NCBI GenBank assembly: GCA_013180625.2
Contig: SNVD02008776.1
Span: forward strand, 248,001-312,000
DNA from: Boswellia sacra
Taxonomy: Eukaryota; Streptophyta; Magnoliopsida; Sapindales; Burseraceae
DNA: 64,000 nucleotides
Direction of reading: 5' to 3'
Under the pieces are notes generated by a model. It was given only the letters and a program-made list of their open reading frames with translations. It did no database searches and was not told where the DNA came from. Numbering within the stretch: the first letter of the stretch is position 1; the number at the start of each line of letters is the position of its first letter. Positions 33,481 through 43,590 of this stretch are shown one piece after another. The position numbers were made by a program, and so were the translations under genes.

Positions 33481-34645
33481 TTCCAGGTTTTGGATACTTG
33501 TCCTAGTTTCTTGCTGAAATTGTATTGCATTAGTGGCAAGTGCTTTAACAATGTCCTGGAGAGACGTACGTGAGTTTTGTGGAGTTGGTTGTGGTACTGG
33601 TCGTGGTATTGGTGGTGGTCGCGTTTGAAATGGCTACTACACTCTTGGTTGATTGAAACCTGTTAGTTGGTTTGGTATGGCATTTGGATCAATTTGTTGG
33701 CGATTCCCATAATTGAAATTAAGGTGATCTCGCCATCCTGCATTATAGGTATTAGAGAAGGGTCCATACCTTTGCCTTGGTTGTCCTGGAAATCCACCTA
33801 TGGTATTGGGTTGTTCCGTCTCTCCTTCTTGCAAGGTTGGACACATGTCGGTTGGATGCTCCGTGGTAGAACATATCCCACATCAATAAGATTGCTGCAT
33901 ATTTCCTATAGCCATTTGTTTCACAAGAGAGGTAAGCTGAGAAAGTTGTTGTTCAATGTTTGGAGTACTTACCTCATTTACTTTCTTTGGTAGTGGTAGC
34001 TCAAATCGGCTACTGAATTGTTGGGAGTTCGCTGCCATATCACCAATCAAATATCTTGCAGCTTCCAGTGTTTTATTAACTAGTGCTCATCCACTAGAAG
34101 CATCAATCATACTCCTATCCATTGGCATGAGACCCTCATAAAAATGTTGAATAAGAAGCTGATCACTAATTTGGTGGAGTGGACAGCTAGCACATAACCC
34201 TCTAAATCTCTTCCAATATTCATAAAGTGATTCTCCATTGTGTTGCTGAATACCACAAATGTCTTTTCTAATGTTTATAGCTTTCAAGGTGGGAAAGTAT
34301 TTCCCCAACGAGAGTTTACTCATCTCATTCCACGTGGTGATAGTACTCAGTGGTAGATATTATAGCCACTCTTTTGCCGAATTTGCTAATGAGAATGGGA
34401 AGGCTCTCATTTTTATTTGCTCCTCAAAAACACCGGTTGGCTTCATACTTCAGCATACCACATGAAATTCTTTGAGGTGTCTGTTAGGATCCTCTCCTGC
34501 AAAACCATGAAATGTAGGTAAGAGATGAATTAGTCCAGATTTAAGTTCAAAATCTACCTCGAGGTTGGGATTTATGCATAGCGGTTGTTGATAAATAATT
34601 GGAGCCACTAACTCCTTAAGAGTTCGATTGTTTTGCACCGCCATT
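33481..34645 (-). pseudogene. gag of element A
   Basis: ATG at 34644-34642 begins MAVQNNRTLKELVAPIIYQQ, the common Athila start, then FELKSGLIHLLPTFHGFAGE, RHLKEFHVVC, and after a frameshift FPTLKAINIRKDICGIQQHN, GESLYEYWKRFRGLCASCP, FYEGLMPMDRSMIDASSG. Later come PNTIGGFPGQPRQRYGPFSN and NAGWRDHLNFNYGNRQQ. A zinc-knuckle region near 33880 is degenerate. Four or more breaks. This gag differs clearly from that of element B. Confidence 0.85.
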
Positions 34646-34894
34646 ACTTCCCATTGAGATTTGATTGAACTGCAAGAAGATGGAAGGGAAGTATGTCATG
34701 CAAGGTCAAATTCTGGAGGTGGAGTTGAAATTGACCGACTTAGTCTTAAATTCGAGGATTCGAGAAACTCCTTAATTCACTTAAGTCGTTGCTCTGCTTC
34801 TCCGTCGAATATAAAAAGCCTAAACATAAACAAACAAAAATAAAAATCAAGAGTCAATAGTAAAAACAAAATAACAAATTGATTAGAAAATCAA
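34646..34894 (-). other. leader of element A between primer-binding site and gag
   Basis: Untranslated leader sequence, about 250 bp. No frame or other signal recognised. Confidence 0.5.
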
Positions 34895-34912
34895 TCCCCG
34901 ACAACGGCGCCA
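34895..34912 (-). promoter_or_regulatory. primer-binding site of element A
   Basis: The minus strand reads TGGCGCCGTTGTCGGGGA, a few T bases after the 5' LTR end, matching the site typical of Athila/Calypso elements (tRNA-Asp primed as known for that group). Confidence 0.88.
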
Positions 34913-34918
34913 AAAAAA

Positions 34919-36350
34919 TGATGCGTTTAAAACTAGCAAGTATACTAGTCGTACAAGTAATAAAGTGATGAGTAAGATATCATTCCCATGAGGATTGTTT
35001 CTAATTAAATTTGTTATTAGACAACAACAATAGAATAAATAGGGGGGTTTTGTTGATTGATTAAGTAAATGAAATATGAATGCAAATGAAGAACAACGCA
35101 ACACAAAGTTAAATAGAGTGAGAAATAATCAATGAGAGAAACTTGGTTAAGGGATCATTCACTGCCACAAAATATGAATTTGCGAATCAACTATAGAATT
35201 GTTATTTAATTACAACATTGAAATTTTCAACTGTAGATAACAATAAGCTCTGTTACCCCAATCTTTCCTTACTTTGTCGTTAAATAAAATAAGCTATTTA
35301 TTTAATCTCTATCCATTAAACAACCTAGAATAAGCTCTTTAAATCTAATTCAATAGAAGCATTACGATAAGAAAGATAGGTTGATCTAAGCAATACACAC
35401 AAGTTCGGATTATATAACTTATGTTATATTTTCCAATGGCAATCTCCGATCACATTTTTGCTACTCAAGATTAGAAATTCAAGACAATTACAGATCAAGA
35501 TTTCTACTCTGGTAATAGACAACAACTAGATTCTATTTAGTTGGCCACCCTAAATAAAATCAACAAGCAATCACAAGCATTAAATATGAGAAAATACAAG
35601 CAATTTCAATTAGAGAATTGGATAACAATTTCTTGAACAATCAACTCACAAAAACCATATCTAGGGCTTTGAAATCACCCTTAACCAAAACAGATTTAGT
35701 TACACATGCTCAAACACAACATAAATACAATACAATGTAGAGATATTCCAGAAAATGAAAAGGAAAGGAAACACTTAGCAAATCCCTTGAATATTTCCTC
35801 CATAGATGAATCTCCTTAGGATTGTAGTTCTTCCTCGTTCCAAGCCCTTCATTCTCCTTCAAGAACTCCAAAAGATGAGAGAAATCAAGAGAGGCAGCCT
35901 CCAACTCATTCTCCCCACTTCTTGTTATAAAAATAAAACCCTAAAATATGTTTATATACTCTGCTACAGTAACCTACTATAGTGCCTCGAATAATTAACA
36001 TGCTACAGTGATTTATAAAATTACAATTTTGCATTACTCACACCATTTTGATTTTAACTTCTGGTACACTATATGGATTTATGAACTGTAAATTTCTCTA
36101 GAAACTAGACTTCTAGAGCTTTCCAATGGTATATAGCACATCATCTGCATCATTGTATGTCAATACAATTAAATCCAAGAAGTTGGTTGACTAGCAGAGG
36201 TGAAAATGAAAGGTTTTACTCCAATTTGGTGCAAGGTCCCCCAAAACTCATACAAACATCAAAATCACACAAAAACATAAAAATGCCAAGGAATATAGCA
36301 AAGAAATATAAACGAATTGATATGAAATAATAAATAAATAGACGCCTATT
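34919..36350 (-). repeat. 5' LTR of element A
   Basis: Runs from TGATGCGTTT at 34919 to GACGCCTATTA at 36350 on the plus strand. It is the element's 5' LTR read on the minus strand, with its TATA box (TATATAAAC on the minus strand) at about 35950-35958. It is followed not by flanking copia but by a second, partial LTR. Confidence 0.88.
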
Positions 36351-36824
36351 ACCTTCTTTCGCCTTCAAGAACTCCATGAGATGAGAGAAATCAAGAGAGA
36401 CAGTCTCCAACTCATTCTCCCCCTCTTGTTATAAAAATAAAATTCTAAAATATGTTTATATACTCTGCTACAGTAACCTGCTACAGTGCCCCTGAAAAAA
36501 AATATGCTACATTGATTTGTAAAATTACAATTCTACACTACTCACACCATTTTGATCATAACTTCTGGTACACGATATGGATTCATGAATTGTAAATTTC
36601 TCTAGACTTCTAAAGCTTTCCTCATTGTATATGAATACAATTAAATATGAGAAGTTGGTTGACTAGTAGAGGTAAAAATGAAAGGTTTTACTTTAATTTG
36701 GTGCAAGCTCCTCCAAAACTCCTACAAACATCAAAACCACACAAAAACATCAAAATACTGAGGAATATAGTAAAGAAACATAAACGAATTGATATGAAAA
36801 TAATACATAAATGGACACCTATAA
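36351..36824 (-). repeat. partial extra LTR copy at the outer end of element A
   Basis: Repeats the last third of the LTR, from a CCTTCAAGAACTCC block to GGACACCTATAA, where CCTATCA is expected. It then meets the target duplication GTTAT (36825-36829). It is either a tandem duplication of the LTR end, or what remains of an older LTR into which A inserted, with the left side merged by recombination. Confidence 0.8.
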
Positions 36825-36829
36825 GTTAT

Positions 36830-37304
36830 ACAGTGGGAGTTATCAGTAAATACCAATCAAATCCTGGAAAAGAGCATTTGGTTATAGTAGAGCATATATT
36901 AAAGTACCTTTGCAGGAAAAGGGATATATGTTTATATATTTTGAAAGTAAATAACTCTAGTTGGATATACGGATTTAGATTTTCAATATTATTTAAGCTC
37001 TAGAAAATCAACCTCAAGATTTATTTTCACCTTAGGTGGTGAAGCCATAGTATCAAGAAGTATCAAGCAATCATGCATTGCTGACTCCACCATGGAGGTG
37101 AATATGTAGAGGGAGTATGGCTTCGTAGGTTCCTTACTTCCAAATAAAGAAAAGGCCACTATACTTTATTATGATAATAGTGGAGAAGTGGCTAATTCTA
37201 AATAACCTAGGAACCACAGGAGTGGAAAGCATATTGAAAAGAAGTACCACCTCATGCTAGAGATCGTGCAGTGTGGAGATGTACAAATATATCACATTTA
37301 CTCT
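36830..37304 (+). pseudogene. copia C reverse transcriptase end and RNase H
   Basis: Continues the frame cut at 8484: TVGVISKYQSNPGKEHLVIV, EHILKYLCRKRDICLYIL, then across stops GGEAI, SIKQSCIADSTMEV, KATILYYDNSGEVANS and GKHIEKKYHLMLEIVQCGDV. This is the usual copia RNase H end (the family has CDNSGAVANS and KHIERKYH). Several stops. Confidence 0.85.
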
Positions 37305-37320
37305 AGGGCAAGTCGGAGAT
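37305..37320 (+). promoter_or_regulatory. purine-rich tract of copia C
   Basis: GGGCAAGTCGGAGAT directly before the LTR start TGTTGGG; Angela-type elements have a similar CAAGTGGGAGA. Confidence 0.75.
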
Positions 37321-39084
37321 TGTTGGGAATATGCCCTAAGTGTATGGATATTTTTTGTAATTTGTAAACATTAATAATGAATAAAGTTGTTAATATTTAT
37401 TTATACCCAAATATGATTGTATCAATGACTAAAGGCTACGGAGCTTGTACATTGATAAATTTCTATATATATGAGATACATATGAGGCATAGAACTTTAT
37501 CATAGCTCAAAACTAGTTCACAACTTATAAATAAAAGCTGGGTGCTTTGTTGGACAAGGTTATAGTGTTGGCTGCTCTCAATAAGAAAATGGTAAGTCTC
37601 TAACCATTTGAAGTAGAGACTTTAGGACAAAGACACTAGTGCATTAATGAATGTATTAAACATAGGCCACGTGGAATTATAACATTTGGTGAAAATATCG
37701 TGACCGAATGAAAATTACCACACCCGACCACTAAAGGCATCCATACGTTAATCATGAGTGGGTAGTATACCTCAAGTATATAGGCTATAGTCTTTGACTA
37801 AAATAAAAGGTAAGATCTAAAAGAGAAAGGTCAATACCTTGGCTAGTTGGGATTGTAAGATCTACATACTTGTAAACACTATAACTTAGACATAGAACTT
37901 ATAACTCCGAAAGGATTACAAAGTGCCACCTTGATAGTTTTACAAGGTTTTAAATGGTAAAATCTTGGTCAATTGTTTAATGAAAGATGTTCATTAAACT
38001 AACATTTATCTTAATAAATCTTAACTCATTTAAATGATGTAAAACTAGTATCAAAGACTCAAGATGTAATTGGAAGGATAAAACGGTAATTAATACCTAG
38101 CTCTAATTATTGATATTTGATGAGGTGTATTTATATAAACCTATTGCTCAATGGTAGGACTTAAACAAAAAATTTAATTAGATTAAATTATTAAGCTTTC
38201 TACAAAGAGCATTTAATTCAAGAGTGTAACTTTGGACCTATAGTGGAATAGATCAAAGTTAATAGGTGAGGCCCACTATAACTATATGATAATAAGCTAC
38301 TGGATCAAATCTATTGAAGCTTGTAACTAAATATGTCTATTGAGGTCCCTTAGGTAGCTGATTAACAAATTGTCTGAACAAGGTTTGGACTTTAAGAAAT
38401 TAATTATTTAATTTAATTAGGTTTATTGGAGAATAAAACTCAGGTATTAAATTAAATAACTATTGGACTAGTTAATTGGGCTCATTATTTAATTAATAAG
38501 ATTGATTAAATAATTGGGTTAATGGGCTTATTAATTAATTAATATGATTAATTAAATAATTAAGTTAATTAAGAATTAAAGGCTTGCACTACAATTGGTG
38601 TTGGACCTAATTAATGTTTAAAAGCCTTAAAAGCCCACTTAGGCTTATATAAGATATAACCCTGATTAAATAATGAATAGTAGTTAATATCAGACAAGGA
38701 TGAGGGCAAATATATAAAGTAACTAGGGTTTTCACATTGAACTTAATTAAAGGGTTCAATTAGTTTCATGCAAATCAAGAGAGAGGCTCCCTGAGATTTG
38801 TGCAAACACCCTGTAGACTGCCTGAGCAAAAACACAGAGCACCTTAGGCTGCCTCTGTTGTGTGATGTCTCATCTCCCTCAGTGACCTCTGACCTTTGTC
38901 TTGTTGTTCAGTATAGTCCAATGAAAAAAGACACCCACTTGTCTTGTTTGAGGTTTTTGCACACATACTCAAGAACCAAAATTGTTGAGAAAGCATAAAA
39001 ATCAAAGCTTGTGTTTACTGGATCCCAGTCTAGAGTTGTTTCCGTTGCTCAATTTGATCAAATTTGCATCCGAGGTTCCTACAT
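37321..39084 (+). repeat. 3' LTR of copia C
   Basis: Starts TGTTGGGAATATGCCCTAAG. The end is placed at GAGGTTCCTACA (39084): its inverse TGTAGGAACC mirrors the start, and PPR codons resume from 39085. TATA box TATATAAG near 38645. Length about 1.76 kb, in the range of Angela-type LTRs. The partner LTR is outside the window, so it cannot be dated here. Confidence 0.82.
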
Positions 39085-39667
39085 TTTATAAATCTCATTA
39101 TTTTGGAAAAAAACATTCACAAGCATATGAAATGTTACTACATCAAAAAAAAAAAAAAGAAAAAACAACCTTTTTCCTCTATATTTGGTAACAAATCATT
39201 TACCCTAAGCAATTCTCCCTCTTTACAAAGCTGGTTAATTATGATGTTGTAGGTTACAATAGTTGGCACCACGCCATAATGAGGCAATTTGTCAAATAGC
39301 CCTTAAGCAATTCCTACTCTCCCTAATTTACCTAATCTATCAATGAAACAGTTAACTATTTCAATGTTTAGCTTAAACTTGCAATTTTCTTAAATAATTC
39401 CACTGCCTCTAGAACAAAGTTATTCTTGCATAATCCATCAATGAAAATAGTTTATGTCCATGAATCAGGCCTAAACCCATTATGTTTTATCTCTTTCAAC
39501 AGTTTCTGTGCATGTGCAACATGACTTGTACGAAAAAGGCCTTTCAATAGGGTGTTGCATTTAATAACATTTGGCCTAACTCCTTCAAAAATCATTTCCC
39601 TATAAATTCTCATAGCTTTAACAAATTTTTGATTCTTGCAATCCCCATTGATCAAAATATTGTAACT
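39085..39667 (-). pseudogene. RFL-like PPR gene, C-terminal part
   Basis: Pentatricopeptide proteins bind organellar RNA; RFL members include restorers of male fertility. The minus strand from 39667 reads NILINGDCKNQKFVKAMRIY and REMIFEGVRPNVIKCNTLLK, then ahead LLKEIKHNGFRPDSWT, stop. After more 35-residue repeats come VPTIVTYNIIINQLCKEGEL near 39240 and NIEEKGC, a poly-T expansion (39144-39165), then DVVTFHMLVNVFFQNNEIYK at 39084. The last block is the typical RFL C-terminal repeat, cut in mid-motif by copia C. Several stops. Joined to 46692-46918 across element D. Confidence 0.78.
39663..39667. repeat. target-site duplication of element D, left copy
   Basis: TAACT before the LTR start TGTTGATG; identical TAACT at 46687-46691 after the right LTR. 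Confidence 0.95.
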
Positions 39668-40172
39668 TGTTGATGAACGGTTTCCGGACGGCCGGGAAGC
39701 TGGTCGGAGCTCGGGTCGTACGTCGGGTCCAGTCCTGCAAGCAAAGGAAGACAGTCAGGGGTGCCGGCGAAGACCCTCCGACGCTCAAGTCAGTTTCTGG
39801 CACTCCGGAATTTTTTGCGAGAATTTCCTAGAGAGAGAAGCTCTCAAAAGTGAAGGAAATCTAGAGAGAGAATAAGTTCAGAAAAGTGTGCATATCTTGA
39901 GCAATAATCCGGAGGGTTTATATAGGAGTCAGGATGGGCCATTGAGGGACCCAGATAACGGGCCCAGATAATGGGCTACAGTAATGGGCTTACTGTATTA
40001 GAAATAATTGAGCCAGGATGGGTCATTGTGGGACCCAGATAACGGGCCCAGATAATGGGCTACAGTAATGGGCTTACTGTATTTACAAATAACTAGGCCC
40101 AGATAATGGGCTTCAGTAATGGGCTGACTGAATTAGAAATAATTGAGGCCCAATATTATTATGGCCATAACA
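39668..40172 (-). repeat. 3' LTR of element D
   Basis: TGTTGATGAACGG to TGGCCATAACA on the plus strand, 505 bp. TATA box (minus strand TATATAAAC) at about 39916-39926. It contains repeats of an AACGGGCCCAGATAATGGGC type (39956-40050). Confidence 0.95.
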
Positions 40173-40192
40173 GTAGTCCCCCCAGGCCCAAG
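40173..40192 (-). promoter_or_regulatory. polypurine tract of element D
   Basis: The minus strand reads TTGGGCCTGGGGGGACTAC directly before the 3' LTR; the G-rich run is the expected plus-strand primer. Confidence 0.8.
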
Positions 40193-41429
40193 TTGACCAA
40201 TGGGTCAGCGTAGGGACTATTTAGTTGTTCTGGGCTATAAATTAAATGTGTTGAGGGGGCCAGCCCAAAGATGTGAATTTATTATGTATAAGGGTTCTGT
40301 GTGGCTTGAACCTTAGGTAGGCGCCACATATGATAACGAGCTAGTGAGCTCTTTATGAAGGAGAGTTTTATATAATATGTGATAATTGTATTTCAAAAAG
40401 GTTGCAAAATAAAATAAAAGATCACACAAATGAGTAAAATTAGATAGCTAAACATATATCATATATTATTTCTCATGAATTCTGGTAATTTTAGATATAT
40501 AAGAAAGATCGAAATTCTTATCGTAAGGGCTATGTCTGCACCAAAAACTTGTTAAACTTTGTATAATTATTTGTATATAATGGTTCCATGATATGAGACA
40601 ATTAGTGCTGAATGAAAATCTCAATAAGCATGTTATGCACACACTACGTAATTAAAAATTTCATTATAGAAACGCCAAGAGTTAGGAAGGCTTATTGTTG
40701 GCCACCAGATATAATGATTACACATTAAACAAACAAAATAATGGAAACAAAATAAAAGCTAAATATATCAATGCATGGTCCCGTAAGAGTTGTTAGAGGT
40801 GGCATGCAGATGGCAAACAACACTTAAAAGCCAAAACAAAAGTTCATCATATGAAGGCATAGACCCATAAAACACGATGGAGGTTACATGCAAGGTGATG
40901 GCAAACAAACTTAATCATTCAGACACGTTAATCACCATATTGGATTTAGTGACTATTTGAAAATAACGTACCAGGTGAAGACCATGTATCCAAGACTTCA
41001 AAACAAGTTGAAGGCATATTAAATTGGCTTACACTTTCCAGAAAGCTTGCTGAAGCCTGTTACAGCAAAGGGGTATAGCTGAAACAAGGCAAAAATTCAT
41101 GGCTATGTGCCATTGAAGTGTGGTTTGCATGATCTTAGAAGCATGAGTACTGGATATTGAAGACAAAGTTTGGCAAACTGAAACTTGCAGGAAGGTAAAC
41201 TGTAACTATGCAAATTCATTGATCATGGTAGCTATTTGAAGTCTTGACCCGTAAGTGAGTGGAGTTGAGTTTGGTTGTGCGTGAGTGCATGAGGGAGACT
41301 AGAAACGTGACCAGCAATTGGAGGGGTTGCCAGAACTTGTGTCTCTTCAGCTAAGAGAGTGTGAAAGTGTGTGCCCTGCGTGAGGAAGATGAGAAGGAAA
41401 GCCGCTGGATGAGCATTGAGAAAAATGGG
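40193..41429 (-). other. non-coding 3' region of element D
   Basis: AT-rich sequence with no supported gene between the polypurine tract and the GC-rich array. No domain or repeated unit recognised. Confidence 0.5.
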
Positions 41430-42360
41430 CCGAGTAGTGAGTGTTGAGCGTGCAAGGAGAGAAGGGTGAGCACACAAGGGGTGAAGGGCGAGCGGTAAGA
41501 GGTGAAAATTCATGGCTTTGTGCCATTGAGCCTGCAAGGGGCGAGAGGCGAGCTCCCAAGGGCGAGGGGAGAATCAAGCTCGCCCGGGCGAGCTGCATGC
41601 TTCATGCGAAGGGAGAGCCCGTGCGGGGCGTGCTGTGTGCGCAGGGAGAGCCCGTGAGGGGCGAGCTACGCGCAGGAAGGGTCAAGCTCGCGCAGGCGAG
41701 CTGCATGCGAGCGAAGGTCAAGCTCGGATGGGGTGAGCTGTGCTGCATGCGAAGGCTACGTGAGCCGTATGTGCGGGAAGAGTCAAGCTCGTGTGGGGCA
41801 AGCTGTGTGCGCAAGGGCGAGCAGGCGAGGCTCCATGCGCGCAGGGCGCGCTGCCGAGGCTCCATGCGCGCGGGGGCGAGCAGGGGAGGGCCTGGGCACG
41901 CAGGGCGAGCAGGCGAGGCTCCATGCTCGCGGGGGCGAGCAGGCGAGGGCCTGGGCACGTAGGGCGAGCAAGTAAGGCTCCATGCGCGCGGGGCGAGCTG
42001 CCGAGGTCCAGGAGCGCGCGCAGGGCGAGCAGGCAAGGCTCCGGGCACGCAGGGCGAGCAGGCGAGGCTCCATGCGCGCGGGGGCGAGCTGCCGAGGTCC
42101 CAGGAGCGCGCGCTGGGCGTGAGGAGGCGAGCACCCGAGGGGCGCTGGTGCGCGGGGACGAGCACCCGAGGGGCGCTGGTGCGCGGGGACGAGCACCCGA
42201 AGGGCGCTGGGCGTGCGGAGGCGAGGCTGCTGAGGTCCCAGGCGAGCGAGGGGGCGAACCCGAGAGGCGCTGGGTGCGCGGGGAGGGTGAGCCCGCGGGT
42301 GTTGGCCGCGCTGCATGCTGCGTGCACTGTTCACGTAACATGCAGGGCCTTCCAGAGGAA
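41430..42360. repeat. GC-rich tandem array in element D
   Basis: Irregular units around GGGCGAGCAGGCGAGGCTCC and CATGCGCGCGGGGGCGAG, of about 28-60 bp. At 42130-42210 an exact-type 31-bp unit (GAGCACCCGAGGGGCGCTGG..) occurs three times. A perfect 18-base palindrome AGCTCGCCCGGGCGAGCT lies at 41577-41594. The array keeps many CpG dinucleotides. All six frames stay largely open, so predicted proteins of more than 200 residues here are artefacts of the repeat. Confidence 0.9.
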
Positions 42361-42370
42361 ATTCGAGTAA

Positions 42371-43018
42371 GTGCGGGGGCCTCTCAGCAATTTCCAAAAT
42401 TTTGATTCCGCGGGGGTGTTTCTGCCAATTTTCAAAACTTCATTCTTTTACCCGCGGGGGTGTTTCTGCAAAATTTCAAAACTTTTTATTTAAAATCGCG
42501 AGGGTGTTTCTGCGAAATTTCAAAACTTGATTTTAATTCGCGGGGGCGTTTCCGCAAAATTTCAAACTTTTATTTTTTGTTCGCGGGGGTGCTTCCGTGA
42601 AATTTCAAACCTTATTTTTTCTCCGTGGGGGTGTTTCCGCAAATTTTCAAACTTTAATATTTTTTCCTCCACGGGGGTGTTTCCGCGAATTTTCAAACTT
42701 TAATAATTTTTTCCTCTGCGGGGGTGTTTCCGCGAATTTTCAAACTTTAATAATTTTTCTTCTGCAGGGGTGTTTCCGCGGATTTTCAAACTTTTAAAAT
42801 TTTTCCTCCGCGGGGGTGTTTCCGCGGATTTTCAAACTTTAATAATTTTTCCTCCGCGGGGGTGTTTCCGCGGATTTTCAAACTTAAATAATTTTTCCTC
42901 CGCATGGGCGTTTCCGCGGATTTTCGAACTTAAATAATTTTTCCTCCGCAGGCGTGTTTCCGCGGAATTTCAAACTTAAATAATTTTTCCTCCGCGGACG
43001 TGTTTCCGCGGACTTTCA
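42371..43018. repeat. about 45-bp tandem array, 15 copies, in element D
   Basis: Units of 42-47 bp: CGCGGGGGTGTTTCCGCG, then GATTTTCAAACTTTAATAAT and TTTTTCCTC. The first unit (42371) is diverged and those at 42650-42990 are most alike, so the array has grown or been homogenised from the right. Each unit can form a CCGCGG...CCGCGG inverted pair across the GTGTTT core. Confidence 0.93.
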
Positions 43019-43400
43019 ATGCAATCCCCCAGCTTTTTTTTTTTTTCACCTCTTCCTTCCCTCAGTAGACTTGGTTTGATGATTAACGACCCCTCTTTGA
43101 CTGTGCAAATGGCTAGCATTAAGACTATTGCGATAGTGCTACGGGGGGAACCAAGTCATCAAACCCAGTATGTACGGGATGAGGATCCTGCGAAAGGTGG
43201 TTGATGCAGAGGGAGAGAGCGACTGGTTGTCCTCTGCTACCTCAGACAGTGATCTTGGAGCTGATAAGTGGTGGGAAGCCGAGCAAGGAGTTGAACGAGT
43301 TATAATGTGGTAAACCGAATACTTTATTGATAATCTCTTTATAGGTCTCCCTATGGGAGTTATTATACATGTATAAATCCCTAGACGGAGTTTATTACAT
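43019..43400 (-). other. spacer in element D downstream of pol remnant
   Basis: Holds a 10-base inverted repeat, GGTTTGATGA (43073-43082) and TCATCAAACC (43157-43166), with GACCCC/GGGGGG-type sequence between. No gene seen. Confidence 0.5.
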
Positions 43401-43590
43401 ATATGAAGAGATTATGGATAACACTTTTTGAAGTGTCTAATATTTTATGGGTGACGAAGTAACCTCTCATCCATGGTAACCAGTCTGTAGGTGCCTGGGC
43501 GGATAACTGCTTTGACTTGGTATGGACCTTCCCAGTTGGGCCCCAATGCCCCATCGGTGGGATCTCGGGTACTTCGTAGTACTTGCCCAT
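43401..43590 (-). pseudogene. integrase C-terminal remnant of element D
   Basis: The minus strand reads LGPNWEGPYQVKAVIRPGTY, RLVTMDERLLRHP, then NIRHFKKCYP, the last part of Tat-type Pol (the family has PNWEGPYRV..G.YRLET.DG...WN..HLKKYY). It follows protease directly, so a deletion took out RT, RNase H and the integrase core. Confidence 0.8.

Larger units (their letters stand above)
8485..36824 (-). mobile_element. Athila-type Ty3 retrotransposon A carrying LOG and ORFX cargo
   Basis: The LTRs are inverted relative to the plus strand: the 3' LTR is on the left (8485-11275) and the 5' LTR on the right (34919-36350). The primer-binding site is TGGCGCCGTTGTCGGGGA, typical of Athila/Calypso elements, and the polypurine tract adjoins 11276. 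Gag, protease, RT, RNase H and integrase follow in order on the minus strand. Additions are a 2.6-kb internal duplication, an unrecognised frame (ORFX) in two copies and a LOG-like gene before the 3' LTR. It is split by element B (19180-30688) and by an inverted LTR of its own family (8926-10292). Stops occur in every gene, so this copy is dead. Confidence 0.9.
1..39084 (+). mobile_element. Ty1/copia element C, Angela-like, fragmented host of the nested insertions
   Basis: Decayed coding pieces lie in the canonical copia order on the plus strand: gag with zinc knuckle, GAG-pre-integrase, integrase, reverse transcriptase, RNase H, purine-rich tract and 3' LTR. The pieces join across the insertions: the RT piece ending at 8484 (residues TRPHICY) continues at 36830 (TVGVISKYQSNPG). 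The 3' LTR start, TGTTGGGAATATGCCCT, resembles Angela/BARE-type LTRs. The 5' LTR is not in the window. The element is itself inserted in a PPR gene, whose sequence resumes at 39085. Many stops and deletions show that it is dead. The family call rests on remembered similarity. Confidence 0.8.

Noticed and set aside
36647..37003. A 118-codon frame spanning LTR and copia sequence as a new fusion gene
   Set aside because: It simply crosses the junction at 36824-36829 by chance; only the second half (from 36830) is copia RT.
41602..42405. Long open frames (204-241 codons) on both strands in the GC-rich array
   Set aside because: Three or more frames are open on both strands over the same repeats, and composition is limited to Ala, Pro, Arg, Ser, Gly. 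Periodicity and lack of AT-rich stop codons explain this.
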